From Sphingobacterium spiritivorum (GTDB lineage Bacteria; Bacteroidota; Bacteroidia; Sphingobacteriales; Sphingobacteriaceae): a stretch of 64,000 nt of DNA. The notes beneath the pieces are model-generated. The model did not search any database. It saw only the letters and a program-made list of their open reading frames with translations, and had not been told where the DNA came from. How positions within the stretch are numbered: position 1 is the stretch's first letter; every line of letters starts with the position of its first letter. This document shows positions 42,670 through 51,424 of the stretch, in pieces. Location of the stretch: positions 5,146,001-5,210,000 of the forward strand of contig NZ_CP068082.1 in NCBI RefSeq assembly GCF_016724845.1, in the 5' to 3' direction. A program made the position numbers and the translations under genes.

Positions 42670-43725
42670 ATGTACAACTTCACAAAACCACATATCTTCA
42701 AAAAGGAGATCCTGATAGCTTCATCATTTGCGTTTGCTTTCCTGACATGGGGACATTCGGCAACAGCTCAAACAGTTGTTAAATCTTCCACAGCTGGCAA
42801 GGGTGTGTATGAAGCTGTTGTCAATGAGCAGAATGGATTTATCTACGTGACTTCCGCAGGTAGCAGAACACAACCGGGCGGAGCCATTTATAAAATCCAT
42901 CCGGAAAGTCTGGCGATTACAGATAGCATTATCATGAAAGAAAATCCACCGTTTGGTCTGGGAATCAACCACAAAACTCAAACGTTGTACACGACTAATA
43001 CCCGCACGCATTCTGTCAGTGCTGTGGATATTAAAACCGGTAAAGTGATTGCCACATTCAATAATGGAAAAGGTAACAGTCATACGCGTGAAGTTCTGGT
43101 AGATGAAGACAATAACCTGATCTATATCTCTGATGTTGGCGATCCGAGCAGTATATGGGTGATTGACGGCAAAACCAACACCTATCTGCACAGCATCGAA
43201 AATACCGGCAAAACAACCACAGGTATGGTATTGAATGACCGTAAAGACAAAATGTATATCACAAATATGGGCACTAATGAAGTGGCAGTGATCGATCTGA
43301 AGAGTCATAAAGTAGAAAAAAGCTTCCCTTCCGGAGGAGAATCTCCTGTGAATCTTGTAGCTGACGGCAACCACATCTTTGTTGCTAATCAGAAATCCGG
43401 TACTATAACAGTTCTTGATGCTGCTTCAGGACAAGTACTCAAGTCGATTCCGACAGGTGCCGGAGCGATTGGTATCAGCTATGACAAGAAAAGTAACCGA
43501 ATCTATTCGGCTAACCGCCAGACAGGTACAACTACCGTCATTCATGCTGACACTTATGCTGTACTGGCGGATTTACCGACAGGATCGCATCCAAATAATG
43601 TAAAAGTATCTCCACAGACGGGAGCGGCTTATGTGATTAATAAAGCTAAAGGTGGCAGACCAGTGGAAGGACAGCCTGCCCCTCCTGCAGATACCAACGG
43701 TGATACGATTACGCTGATCCGATAA
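42670..43725 (+). CDS. YncE-like beta-propeller protein 1
   Basis: The 351-residue product has a signal peptide (SFAFAFLTWGHSATAQ). It contains repeated propeller blades of the YVTN type: NGFIYVTSAGSRTQPGGAIY, THSVSAVDIKTGKVIATFNN, NLIYISDVGDPSSIWVIDGK, IFVANQKSGTITVLDAASGQ. E. coli YncE is an iron-controlled periplasmic protein. This gene has a second paralogue at 48968-50005. It follows the esterase gene and is ended by the terminator at 43740. ATG 42670 is the start that gives a normal signal. Confidence 0.8.
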   Translation: MYNFTKPHIFKKEILIASSFAFAFLTWGHSATAQTVVKSSTAGKGVYEAVVNEQNGFIYVTSAGSRTQPGGAIYKIHPESLAITDSIIMKENPPFGLGINHKTQTLYTTNTRTHSVSAVDIKTGKVIATFNNGKGNSHTREVLVDEDNNLIYISDVGDPSSIWVIDGKTNTYLHSIENTGKTTTGMVLNDRKDKMYITNMGTNEVAVIDLKSHKVEKSFPSGGESPVNLVADGNHIFVANQKSGTITVLDAASGQVLKSIPTGAGAIGISYDKKSNRIYSANRQTGTTTVIHADTYAVLADLPTGSHPNNVKVSPQTGAAYVINKAKGGRPVEGQPAPPADTNGDTITLIR

Positions 43726-43739
43726 GTAAAACTCATTCG

Positions 43740-43777
43740 TAGGTTTTGATAAAGAGGAAAGTCTTTGTCAAAACCTA
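43740..43777 (+). terminator. Terminator between the propeller and ABC transporter genes
   Basis: TAGGTTTTGA (43740-43749) pairs with TCAAAACCTA (43768-43777), an 18 nt loop, then TTTATTTTA. Confidence 0.7.
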
Positions 43778-43814
43778 TTTATTTTATAGTAAAAGCATAC
43801 CGCAAAAGATATTA

Positions 43815-44756
43815 ATGCGCATTCTGTTTCTTATAGTTCTTCTACTCCTGGCTATTGTTTCTCTTTTTACAGGAGTCAAAGAGATTTCTCTTTCTGAGAT
43901 CTTCCATCTGTCGGAAGATCAGCTGCTGGTCTTTACGATCAGCAGAATACCACGTACAGCGGCACTGATACTGGCCGGAGGAGGTCTCAGTATTGTCGGA
44001 TTTATTATGCAGCAGATTACACAAAACAAATTTGTGTCACCAACTACGGCAGGTTCTCTGGAAGCTGCAAAAATGGGTATCCTTTTCAGTTTACTACTCA
44101 TCCCACAGGAATCACTGGTGTATAAAATGCTCTTTGCTTTGTGCTTTACCTTTGCTGCAAGTATGCTGTTCATGGCTATGGTAAGGCGTATTCGCTTCCG
44201 GAGTACGGTATTCATTCCGCTGATTGGTATTCTATTCGGAAATATTCTGGGAGCAATCTCTACATTTTTTGCCTATAAGCACAATATTGTCCAAAATGTA
44301 CAGGGATGGTTGATGGGCGATTTTTCCGCAGTTCTTCAGGGACAATATGAAACTATCTACATTATTTTGCCTGCCTTGTTGATCAGTTATGTCTATGCAG
44401 ACCGCTTTACTATTGCAGGAATGGGTGAGAGTTTTTCAAAAAACCTCGGACTCCCCCATCTGACAGTTGTCAACCTGGGGTTATTTGTAGTTTCAGTTAC
44501 TGTGAGTGTCACTATTGTCACCGTAGGTGCTATACCCTTTTTAGGGCTTATCATTCCTAATATTGTCAGTATGATATATGGCGACAATCTCCGCAAAAAT
44601 CTGCCTTATACGGCATTGATAGGTGCTATTTTTCTTTTAGTATGCGATATACTGGGCAGAGTTCTTATATATCCCTACGAAATCCCCATCGGACTGATGG
44701 TCGGAATTACTGGGGGAATTATCTTCTTTTTACTGATCCTAAAACGCAACAGATGA
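43815..44756 (+). CDS. Siderophore ABC transporter permease (FatD/YclN type)
   Basis: The 313-residue inner-membrane protein of the FecCD family has about nine helices. GGGLSIVGFIMQQITQNKFV followed by SPTTAG, then FGNILGAISTFF, QGWLMGDFSAV and GMGESFSKNLGL, are close in pattern to the FatD/YclN permeases that move petrobactin-like catecholate iron complexes. ATG 43815 gives the normal N-terminus; the frame upstream overlaps the terminator. It overlaps the next permease gene by 4 bp (ATGA), so the two are coupled. Confidence 0.9.
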   Translation: MRILFLIVLLLLAIVSLFTGVKEISLSEIFHLSEDQLLVFTISRIPRTAALILAGGGLSIVGFIMQQITQNKFVSPTTAGSLEAAKMGILFSLLLIPQESLVYKMLFALCFTFAASMLFMAMVRRIRFRSTVFIPLIGILFGNILGAISTFFAYKHNIVQNVQGWLMGDFSAVLQGQYETIYIILPALLISYVYADRFTIAGMGESFSKNLGLPHLTVVNLGLFVVSVTVSVTIVTVGAIPFLGLIIPNIVSMIYGDNLRKNLPYTALIGAIFLLVCDILGRVLIYPYEIPIGLMVGITGGIIFFLLILKRNR

Positions 44757-45703
44757 AACAACAGTCTCGTATATGGATCATGCTGGCCCTGTTCGCCGTA
44801 CTTATCGTCTTATTTCTTTTCTACGATACGGGTCGCAATATAGATTATGTATTGCCCAGGCGTGCCATCCGTCTGGCTACCATCATTGTAGTCGGAATCA
44901 GCGTAGCTTATTCATCGATGATCTTTCAGACGATTACCAACAATAAGATACTCACTCCTTCTATTATGGGATATGAATCGATCTTTATCCTTTTCCAGAC
45001 CATCATTGTATTTGTCTATGGGGATAAGACTTTTCAGGTCATTTCACAAACGGATAATTTCTTCTATGCAATCTTGTTGATGTTATTTTTTTCATGGGTG
45101 ATGTACATGCTGATCTTTGGAAAAGGTAAGCGCAATATATATCATCTGCTGCTGATCGGACTGATACTGGGGACACTGTTTCAGACCCTCAGTCAGTTTA
45201 TGCAGATTGTCATAGATCCCAATGAATTCTCAGTGATAGAGGGCTATATGTTTGTTTCGTTCAATAAGATGAACAGCAGTCTGCTGCTGATTGCTTCAGT
45301 AGTCCTGCTTGGAACACTGCTATGGGCGCAACGCTATGTTAAATATCTGGATGTCATCGCATTGGGAAGAGAGCATGCTGTTAATCTGGGACTGGATTAC
45401 AATAGACTGATCAAACGGTATATGCTGATTATTTCCCTTCTGGTATCCGTTTCTACAGCCCTTGTCGGACCGGTAACCTTTCTGGGAATTCTGGTTACGA
45501 ATCTTACCTACGAACTGATTCCGTCTTCCAGACATAAGGTTATGATCTGGATATGTGGTCTCATAGCTTGTATTGCATTACTTGCAGGACAATTTATAGT
45601 TGAACATGTCTTTAATTTCTCAACGACAGTAAGTATTGTCATCAACTTCGCCGGTGGAGTCTATTTCATGTACTTAATCTTAAAATCAAGAAAACGCTTA
45701 TGA
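44753..45703 (+). CDS. Siderophore ABC transporter permease (FatC/YclO type)
   Basis: The 316-residue permease is the partner of the previous one: RRAIRLATIIVVGISVAYSS, MIFQTITNNKILTPSIMGYE and LGREHAVNLGLDYNRLIKRY. The pattern is that of FatC/YclO. It overlaps its neighbours by ATGA on both sides (44753-44756 and 45700-45703). The two permeases form the heterodimeric channel in the cytoplasmic membrane. Confidence 0.9.
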   Translation: MKQQSRIWIMLALFAVLIVLFLFYDTGRNIDYVLPRRAIRLATIIVVGISVAYSSMIFQTITNNKILTPSIMGYESIFILFQTIIVFVYGDKTFQVISQTDNFFYAILLMLFFSWVMYMLIFGKGKRNIYHLLLIGLILGTLFQTLSQFMQIVIDPNEFSVIEGYMFVSFNKMNSSLLLIASVVLLGTLLWAQRYVKYLDVIALGREHAVNLGLDYNRLIKRYMLIISLLVSVSTALVGPVTFLGILVTNLTYELIPSSRHKVMIWICGLIACIALLAGQFIVEHVFNFSTTVSIVINFAGGVYFMYLILKSRKRL

Positions 45704-46461
45704 TCAAATTTCAGGATATATCTAAACAATATGGAGATAAAGAAGTGTTGAAAAACATTTCTTCTACCATATCCCGGGGCAGGATTACCTCTCTTATTGG
45801 TCCGAACGGAGCTGGTAAAAGTACTTTGCTATCGATAATATGCCGTTTACTGAAGCAAGATAAGGGTATGGTAAGCTTGTTAGATAAGGACGTCACGCAG
45901 TACAAAAGTAATGATTTTGCCAAACACCTTTCGATTCTACGCCAATCAAATCATCTTGATCTCAAACTGACGGTACGGGATCTGGTCTCTTTCGGACGCT
46001 TTCCATATTCACAGGGAAGGCTCAATGCAGAGGATAAACAATATATCGATCAGGCACTTGCTTTTTCGGAACTGGAGCAACTTCAGGATGCGTACATAGA
46101 TGAGTTGAGTGGCGGACAGCGTCAGCGTGCTTTTCTGTCTATGATTATTGCTCAGAATACAGAGTTTATTCTATTGGACGAGCCGCTTAATAATCTGGAT
46201 ATGAAACATGCTGTACAGGTGATGAAAACCTTACGCAGACTGGTTGATGAACTTGGTAAAACAGTGGTTATGGTCATTCATGAGATTAATTTTGCAGCGC
46301 AATACTCCGATCAGATTATTGCCATGAAAGACGGAGCTATTTATTACCATGAAGACACGGAGAAAGTCATTGATGCAAAAAGACTAAAGGAGATTTTTGA
46401 CATTGAATTTGACATTATTGAAAATGGCGCTTCAAAAATCTGTAATTACTTCAATATCTGA
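45700..46461 (+). CDS. Siderophore ABC transporter ATP-binding protein
   Basis: The 253-residue ATPase has Walker A GPNGAGKSTLL, signature LSGGQRQRAF, Walker B FILLDEPLNNLDM and switch His in VVMVIHEINFA. It is of the FepC/FhuC/YclP group that powers iron-siderophore import. It starts inside the end of the permease gene (ATGA overlap) and precedes the binding protein by 48 bp. Confidence 0.92.
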   Translation: MIKFQDISKQYGDKEVLKNISSTISRGRITSLIGPNGAGKSTLLSIICRLLKQDKGMVSLLDKDVTQYKSNDFAKHLSILRQSNHLDLKLTVRDLVSFGRFPYSQGRLNAEDKQYIDQALAFSELEQLQDAYIDELSGGQRQRAFLSMIIAQNTEFILLDEPLNNLDMKHAVQVMKTLRRLVDELGKTVVMVIHEINFAAQYSDQIIAMKDGAIYYHEDTEKVIDAKRLKEIFDIEFDIIENGASKICNYFNI

Positions 46462-46509
46462 TTTTTAAAATTAAAATTTATTATTTACACATATAACATT
46501 TGACTAAAT

Positions 46510-47442
46510 ATGAACAAACTGATCAAAAATATAAGTTGTATTATACTTCTGGCTGTAGCAGCCAGCTGCAACAGTACTAAGAAAAATGACGGGGCAGCTA
46601 CTGACTCCATCACTGTAGAACATAAACTCGGTAAAGCTCAGGTCGTCACTTCCCCCTCCCAGATTGTAGTATTTGATATCGGCGCATTAGAAACACTGGA
46701 TCAACTGGGCATTCCTGTAGCCGGTGTTCCAAAAGATAATATACCGGACCATCTTATCAAATACAAAAATGATGAAGCAATAGCCAATGTGGGATCTGTG
46801 AAAGAACCTAACTACGAGAAAATCAATGCACTGAATCCGGATCTGATCCTGATTTCCAGTCGACAGGAAAAGTTTTATGATGAATTGAATAAGATAGCTC
46901 CTACTGTTTTTGTCGGTGTAGATGATAAAGACTACATGGCATCTTTCCGAAAAAATACACTTCTGATCGGGCAACTGGTTGGAAAGGAGGCAGAAGCCAA
47001 AACTAAACTGGATGCTATTGAGGAAAAATTAAAAGCGGCTCAGGGTCAGCTAAAAGGAGATGATCACAAGGCTTTGATTATCCTGCACAACAATGGTCGT
47101 TTCAGTGCTTATGGTAAAGGTTCCCGTTTTGGTTTTATCCATGATGTACTAGGTGTAAAGCCGGCTCAGGAACAGTTGGAAGTGGCTATACATGGTCAAA
47201 AGATTTCCAATGAATTTATAGCGGAGACCAATCCTGATTATCTTTTTATCATAGACCGTAATGCAGTGGTTGCCGGTAAAGCCGGTAATAAAAGTGAAAT
47301 TGAAAATAAACTGATCCAACAAACAAATGCCTACAAAAACGGCAAACTTATCTATCTCAATCCACAAATCTGGTATCTTTCAGGAGGTGGTATTACCTCT
47401 ACGGATATGATGATAGACGAAATCATAAAAGCATTAAAATAA
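46510..47442 (+). CDS. Siderophore-binding lipoprotein (FatB/YclQ/CeuE type)
   Basis: The 310-residue lipoprotein signal ends in LAVAASCNST. The class III periplasmic-binding fold has QIVVFDIGALETLDQLGIPV, KINALNPDLILISSRQEKFY, NNGRFSAYGKGSRFGFIHDV and YLNPQIWYLSGGG. These follow FatB/YclQ/CeuE, which bind catecholate or petrobactin iron complexes. The gene is fourth in the transport operon. It delivers the ligand to the permease pair. Confidence 0.9.
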   Translation: MNKLIKNISCIILLAVAASCNSTKKNDGAATDSITVEHKLGKAQVVTSPSQIVVFDIGALETLDQLGIPVAGVPKDNIPDHLIKYKNDEAIANVGSVKEPNYEKINALNPDLILISSRQEKFYDELNKIAPTVFVGVDDKDYMASFRKNTLLIGQLVGKEAEAKTKLDAIEEKLKAAQGQLKGDDHKALIILHNNGRFSAYGKGSRFGFIHDVLGVKPAQEQLEVAIHGQKISNEFIAETNPDYLFIIDRNAVVAGKAGNKSEIENKLIQQTNAYKNGKLIYLNPQIWYLSGGGITSTDMMIDEIIKALK

Positions 47443-47449
47443 TACCCAT

Positions 47450-48262
47450 ATGGAACAGACAGCTATAGCAAGACATGTATTCCATGTCAGTAAAAAAGAA
47501 TTTATAACACCTCATTATATACGGGTTACTCTTCAGGGAGATGGTGCGACAGACTTTGCGGCATGTACTATCGGATCTAATAATAAGATTTTTATACCTC
47601 CGGCGGGGAGCAAGGAAGTTGCTTTCCCTGTATTCGATGCTGAAAAAGGAGCCTGGGTAAATCCGGCAGACAATGAAAAGCCTATTGTCAGAACCTATAC
47701 ACATCGTGGTATAGATGTAGCGAATAAAGAGATCCTGATTGACTTTGTCAACCACGGGGACAATGGTCCTGCTTCCTCCTGGGCTCTTCATGCTCAGGAA
47801 GGAGATGCTTTGGGCGTAGCTATGAAACTTCGTAAAAGTCCATTGTATCCTGCTGCAGACTGGTATTTTTTGATCGGAGATGCCACAGCTATCCCGGTGC
47901 TGGCCAGTATTCTGGAAAGCCTACCACCGGAAGCAAAAGGACATTGTATTCTGGAAGTTTCCTCTCCTACAGATATACAACCTCAACTCGGACATGCCGG
48001 ATTTACGATCCAATGGATATTCAACGGTCATCCCGAGTCCGGAAGTAGCCTGGCTGAAGAAGTACTGAAAGTATCTATACCGGACGAAGGCTCACACTTT
48101 GCATATGTAGCCTGTGAATACAACTCCGTCAAGGCATTACGCACCTATTTCCGGGAAGAACTGAACTGGAGCAATCAGGAACTTTATGCATTTTCGTACT
48201 GGAAGGCCGGTGTAGCGGAAGATCAGTCTGCTCAGGACCGCAGACAGGAAAAAGAAAAGTAA
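47450..48262 (+). CDS. Siderophore-interacting FAD protein (ferric reductase)
   Basis: The 270-residue cytoplasmic protein has an N-terminal FAD-binding barrel (HYIRVTLQGDGATDFAA, VRTYTHRGID, DFVNHGDNGPASSWAL) and a NADPH-binding C-terminal half (WYFLIGDATAIPVLASILES, YVACEYNSVKALRTYFREEL, YAFSYWKAG). It belongs to the SIP family (ViuB/YqjH), which reduces iron in imported siderophores. It lies 7 bp after the binding-protein gene. It completes the import and release route of the operon. Confidence 0.9.
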   Translation: MEQTAIARHVFHVSKKEFITPHYIRVTLQGDGATDFAACTIGSNNKIFIPPAGSKEVAFPVFDAEKGAWVNPADNEKPIVRTYTHRGIDVANKEILIDFVNHGDNGPASSWALHAQEGDALGVAMKLRKSPLYPAADWYFLIGDATAIPVLASILESLPPEAKGHCILEVSSPTDIQPQLGHAGFTIQWIFNGHPESGSSLAEEVLKVSIPDEGSHFAYVACEYNSVKALRTYFREELNWSNQELYAFSYWKAGVAEDQSAQDRRQEKEK

Positions 48263-48317
48263 ATAAAAGAGCAGCATTAAGTTGTGGATTAAAGATAAAA
48301 CCTTCCTCTGCCCTTCG

Positions 48318-48555
48318 CAGAAGCGTTGTGATAACTCTTTTCACCTTCACAAGAAGAGAGATGCCCGAAGGGCAGAGAGGTTAATCATACAACTTCAGAA
48401 CCTCTCCCTGAACCTCTCCTTAGAAATGAGAGGGAATTAGCTTCTCAGAACCGTTGTTATAACTCTTTTCACCTTCACAAGGAGAGAGATGCCCGAAGGG
48501 CAGAGAGGTTAATTATACAACTTCAAAACCTCTCCTTAGAAAGGAGAGGGAATTA
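48318..48555. repeat. Tandem repeat of about 110-122 bp (two copies)
   Basis: Copy A is 48318-48439 and copy B is 48446-48555, the same orientation and nearly identical. A carries a 12 bp longer CTCTCC block. Each holds ATGCCCGAAGGGCAGAGAGG and CTCTCCTTAGAAA-type hairpins. It fills the 290 bp gap (48263-48552) between the SIP gene and the half-Fur gene, and abuts the stop of the latter. It may be a genomic repeat family; see also 22594-22614. Confidence 0.75.
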
Positions 48556-48843
48556 CCGATTGGCTAATTCATATATACGTTTGCGGGTATCAGTCTGATA
48601 CCTGATGCCCATCAATCCCAGCGAACATAAAAGCTTTATTGTACTGTATATAGTAGCCAAAGCAATATCAAATTCATCTTTTAACCTGAGCCATATCTGT
48701 TCTACATCATCCACGATTTTGAGCTTACAGATCATCTGTATAATTATCTCACGCTGTCTGGTCAACTTATGTCCCGCTGCATGAACCGTTTCCAGTATTC
48801 TTTTGAACGTTACATAATAGTTTCTTTTGGCCGATAATTCCAT
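48553..48843 (-). CDS. Fur-family protein reduced to its DNA-binding domain
   Basis: The 96-residue product corresponds to the N-terminal winged helix of Fur-family regulators: AGHKLTRQREIIIQMICKLK, DEFDIALATIYSTIKLLCSL, GLMGIRYQTDTRKRIYELAN. It ends just where Fur normally continues into the metal-binding HHDH.. dimerisation domain, so it lacks the His/Cys metal sites. The stop overlaps the last three bases of a repeat unit. It could be a truncated remnant or a metal-independent DNA binder. It lies next to siderophore genes, so an iron link remains possible. Confidence 0.75.
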   Translation of the reverse strand: MELSAKRNYYVTFKRILETVHAAGHKLTRQREIIIQMICKLKIVDDVEQIWLRLKDEFDIALATIYSTIKLLCSLGLMGIRYQTDTRKRIYELANR

Positions 48844-48967
48844 AATTTAAATGCTGTCACTTTACGTTGAGATCTCCGATCTCTAAACTTTTGATTTCTA
48901 TATACTGTCGGAAGAAAAAAGTCATCTCCAAAGAGATGACCTTTACTCAACCAACACACTTGCAGTA

Positions 48968-50005
48968 TTATAAACTTCTTACGATTTTCATAACTGTATT
49001 TCCGTTTTCAACAGGCTCGCCTTTACGTCCGACTTGTTTATTTGTTACATACACAGTTCCATTACCGGCATTAATGCTGATGGTATTAGGCAAACCCTGT
49101 GTTTCAATACGTTCCAGTATTTTATACGTTTTCATATCCACAGCAACTACCTCTTTTTTATTACGGTTGGCTGCATACAGCACATCTTTATCCGCATCAT
49201 ATGCTATACCAATAGGAGAAGCATCATATCCCAGATAAACTTTATTAATGATTTTGCCTGTGCTGCTGTCTACGACGGTAATATTATTATCATTTGACTG
49301 ACTCACAAAAATGCGGTTGCCACTCTTATCCAGTGTAATATTCAACGGGCAGTAAGACCAGGTCTGAAATTTAGATTCAAGTGCTCCGTTATCCGCATTA
49401 TAGACCAGGATATTTCCTTCCATCGTCTCCGAATCCGTAGCATATACTTTGCCTTTTTCTGCATCGGTAGCCAATCCTAACAAAGAGCCACCCGGATATT
49501 CCATAAACGACTGTATGCTTTTGGAGTCCCCGTTTATCACCCATATAGACGGGTTACCGTGATCAGACACATACACTTTATTACGGGATTCATCTACCGT
49601 CAACTCTCTGATCTTAGACTTGCTGCGTTCATTCTTGATCAGCTTTACCTGTTTTGTTTTAAGATCTACAGCACTCACCGCACTCTGGAGCGAATGACCA
49701 ACATACAAAGTCTGTGTCTTATTGTTCAGAGCGATACCAAAAGGCAGATTCTTACCCACATTGATGGAATCTACTACAACGAGATCCTGACCGTTAAGTA
49801 CATAGATGTAATTGTCCACTTCTTTATTGAAGCCTGGTTTCGGACCGGCTACGTAAACCTGATCCAGACTCGGATTATAGACCAGCTGATAGACTTCACT
49901 GTCAATTTTTTGTTTTTTATCGATACGGAAAAGCGGAGTTTTTTCCTGGGCCTGAACGGCTACAGTGGCAAACAAAAGGCCACACACAACAAATATCTTT
50001 TTCAT
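48968..50005 (-). CDS. YncE-like beta-propeller protein 2
   Basis: The 345-residue product has a signal peptide (VCGLLFATVAVQAQ). YVTN-type blades are seen: LDQVYVAGPKPGFNKEVDNY, KTQTLYVGHSLQSAVSAVDL, NKVYVSDHGNPSIWVINGDS, NTISINAGNGTVYVTNKQVG. It is the paralogue of 42670-43725 (same size and blade signatures, opposite strand). It follows the DUF4374 gene and the second TonB receptor in one minus-strand cluster. Probable role: a periplasmic partner of siderophore import. Confidence 0.8.
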   Translation of the reverse strand: MKKIFVVCGLLFATVAVQAQEKTPLFRIDKKQKIDSEVYQLVYNPSLDQVYVAGPKPGFNKEVDNYIYVLNGQDLVVVDSINVGKNLPFGIALNNKTQTLYVGHSLQSAVSAVDLKTKQVKLIKNERSKSKIRELTVDESRNKVYVSDHGNPSIWVINGDSKSIQSFMEYPGGSLLGLATDAEKGKVYATDSETMEGNILVYNADNGALESKFQTWSYCPLNITLDKSGNRIFVSQSNDNNITVVDSSTGKIINKVYLGYDASPIGIAYDADKDVLYAANRNKKEVVAVDMKTYKILERIETQGLPNTISINAGNGTVYVTNKQVGRKGEPVENGNTVMKIVRSL

Positions 50006-50071
50006 TTTATTAATAATTAGACTCAATATAAATAAGTAGCATAAGAAAGCGTTTACCGAAGGTCAGGATAC

Positions 50072-50100
50072 AAAAAAAGGCGTACCGAATCCGGTACGCC
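50072..50100 (-). terminator. Terminator of the receptor / DUF4374 unit
   Basis: GGCGTACCG (50079-50087) and CGGTACGCC (50092-50100) form a 9 bp stem with an AATC loop; A7 on the plus strand is a T-run on the minus. It lies between the DUF4374 gene and the propeller gene, so the propeller gene may be partly separate. Confidence 0.75.
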
Positions 50101-50122
50101 CTGTTTCATAGGTACTAATATG

Positions 50123-51406
50123 TTACTTAGTCTGTACTTTGACAAATCCGGATACTGCCCCACCTACATTGACAGAGAAGGAACTGGTAGCCATATTATT
50201 AGCTGCATTATATTCATAGTATCCGTTTTCACCTGCTTTTGTTGCACCGCGAAGCAGAATTTTTCCATCTACTTCTACTGCAACCATAGCAGCTCCGGGA
50301 TTTGTTCCGGTTGGCACTCCCGCTATGGCATTGAATTTACGGTCGCTTACATTCAGAGAATAAAATTTCCAGATATCTTCACTGTTAATATTACCGGTAG
50401 CTCCGCCGGTTAGTTTCTCCGTATTGAGTGTGAAGATAAGACGTCCGTCTTTAGCAAATACATTGGTAAATTTGCCATCATCTGCAGCTCTGAAATCACT
50501 GAATTTAAGTTCCCATGAGCTGTCAATATCTGTTTCAGCAGCTTTGATACGTACAATCTTGGATTTCCCTCCTACAGCTGTACGGCCTTGAGTAACGATA
50601 TACAAATCGCCATTGGTATCAAAGTCATACATATGGTTTTCATTGATATATGCGATACTTCCTGTTTCCTTTATGGTAATGGTTTTTTCATATGTACCAG
50701 TAGCTATATCGACTACCGCCAGATAAACATCCGAATAGAAATCATCAAAAAATCCAACCTGACTTGCATCATTTTTAGCATAAGTAAGATTGACGTATAA
50801 TTTACCAGCTTTTATGGCTAAGAATTTTTGTCCGGCAGCTCTGAATTTAATCAGCGCTTCGTCCTTCCCTCTTGCATTCACTGCTGCAGACAGGTCTATA
50901 GAACCTGTATTGACCATAGTTGCAGGATTGAACTTCTGTACTTTCAGAGGCTCTGCGGCATCCCAGTAATATCCGGCATTATCGTTCTGAATAACAAGAT
51001 TGCCCGTTCCAAAATATTTTGCAGCTTCTGTCGGTATCTTGGAAGAGATAAACTTGCCTGCTGTGACTTTTCCATCTTTGCTGACCTCAATTTTTTCTAT
51101 TCCACTTACATAGCCTGCAGTACTGAACATTTTGAAAATCATATTATTATGTACACGCCATCCGCCCATACCCTGCCCTTCCAGCGAATTGGCAGTGGCA
51201 TTGGAGATAACTCCTGTGGGATAGGTCGCAAAAGAACTTATAAACCCGCCTTTATTGCCACTGACCCGATCGGCCAATGTGATCAGTACATACCTGGAAG
51301 AGGCTTCTTCTACCGGCGGTGTAGGGTTGTCATTTTTACTGCAGGCCGTTGTCCACAGACTCAAAACTCCCAATGCAATACATCCTATTAGATTCCGTTT
51401 TTTCAT
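50123..51406 (-). CDS. DUF4374 family lipoprotein
   Basis: The 427-residue product has a lipoprotein signal (SLWTTACSKND). The mature part is a propeller-like beta protein with SRYVLITLADRVSGNKGGFI, GQGMGGWRVHNNMIFKMFST and ENHMYDFDTNGDLYIVTQGR, which I recognise as DUF4374. These proteins sit beside siderophore-type TonB receptors in Bacteroidota. It follows the receptor gene (51425) by 18 bp. The function is not known; it is probably a surface lipoprotein partner of that receptor. Confidence 0.8.
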   Translation of the reverse strand: MKKRNLIGCIALGVLSLWTTACSKNDNPTPPVEEASSRYVLITLADRVSGNKGGFISSFATYPTGVISNATANSLEGQGMGGWRVHNNMIFKMFSTAGYVSGIEKIEVSKDGKVTAGKFISSKIPTEAAKYFGTGNLVIQNDNAGYYWDAAEPLKVQKFNPATMVNTGSIDLSAAVNARGKDEALIKFRAAGQKFLAIKAGKLYVNLTYAKNDASQVGFFDDFYSDVYLAVVDIATGTYEKTITIKETGSIAYINENHMYDFDTNGDLYIVTQGRTAVGGKSKIVRIKAAETDIDSSWELKFSDFRAADDGKFTNVFAKDGRLIFTLNTEKLTGGATGNINSEDIWKFYSLNVSDRKFNAIAGVPTGTNPGAAMVAVEVDGKILLRGATKAGENGYYEYNAANNMATSSFSVNVGGAVSGFVKVQTK

Positions 51407-51424
51407 ATCCTTGTATTTTATATT

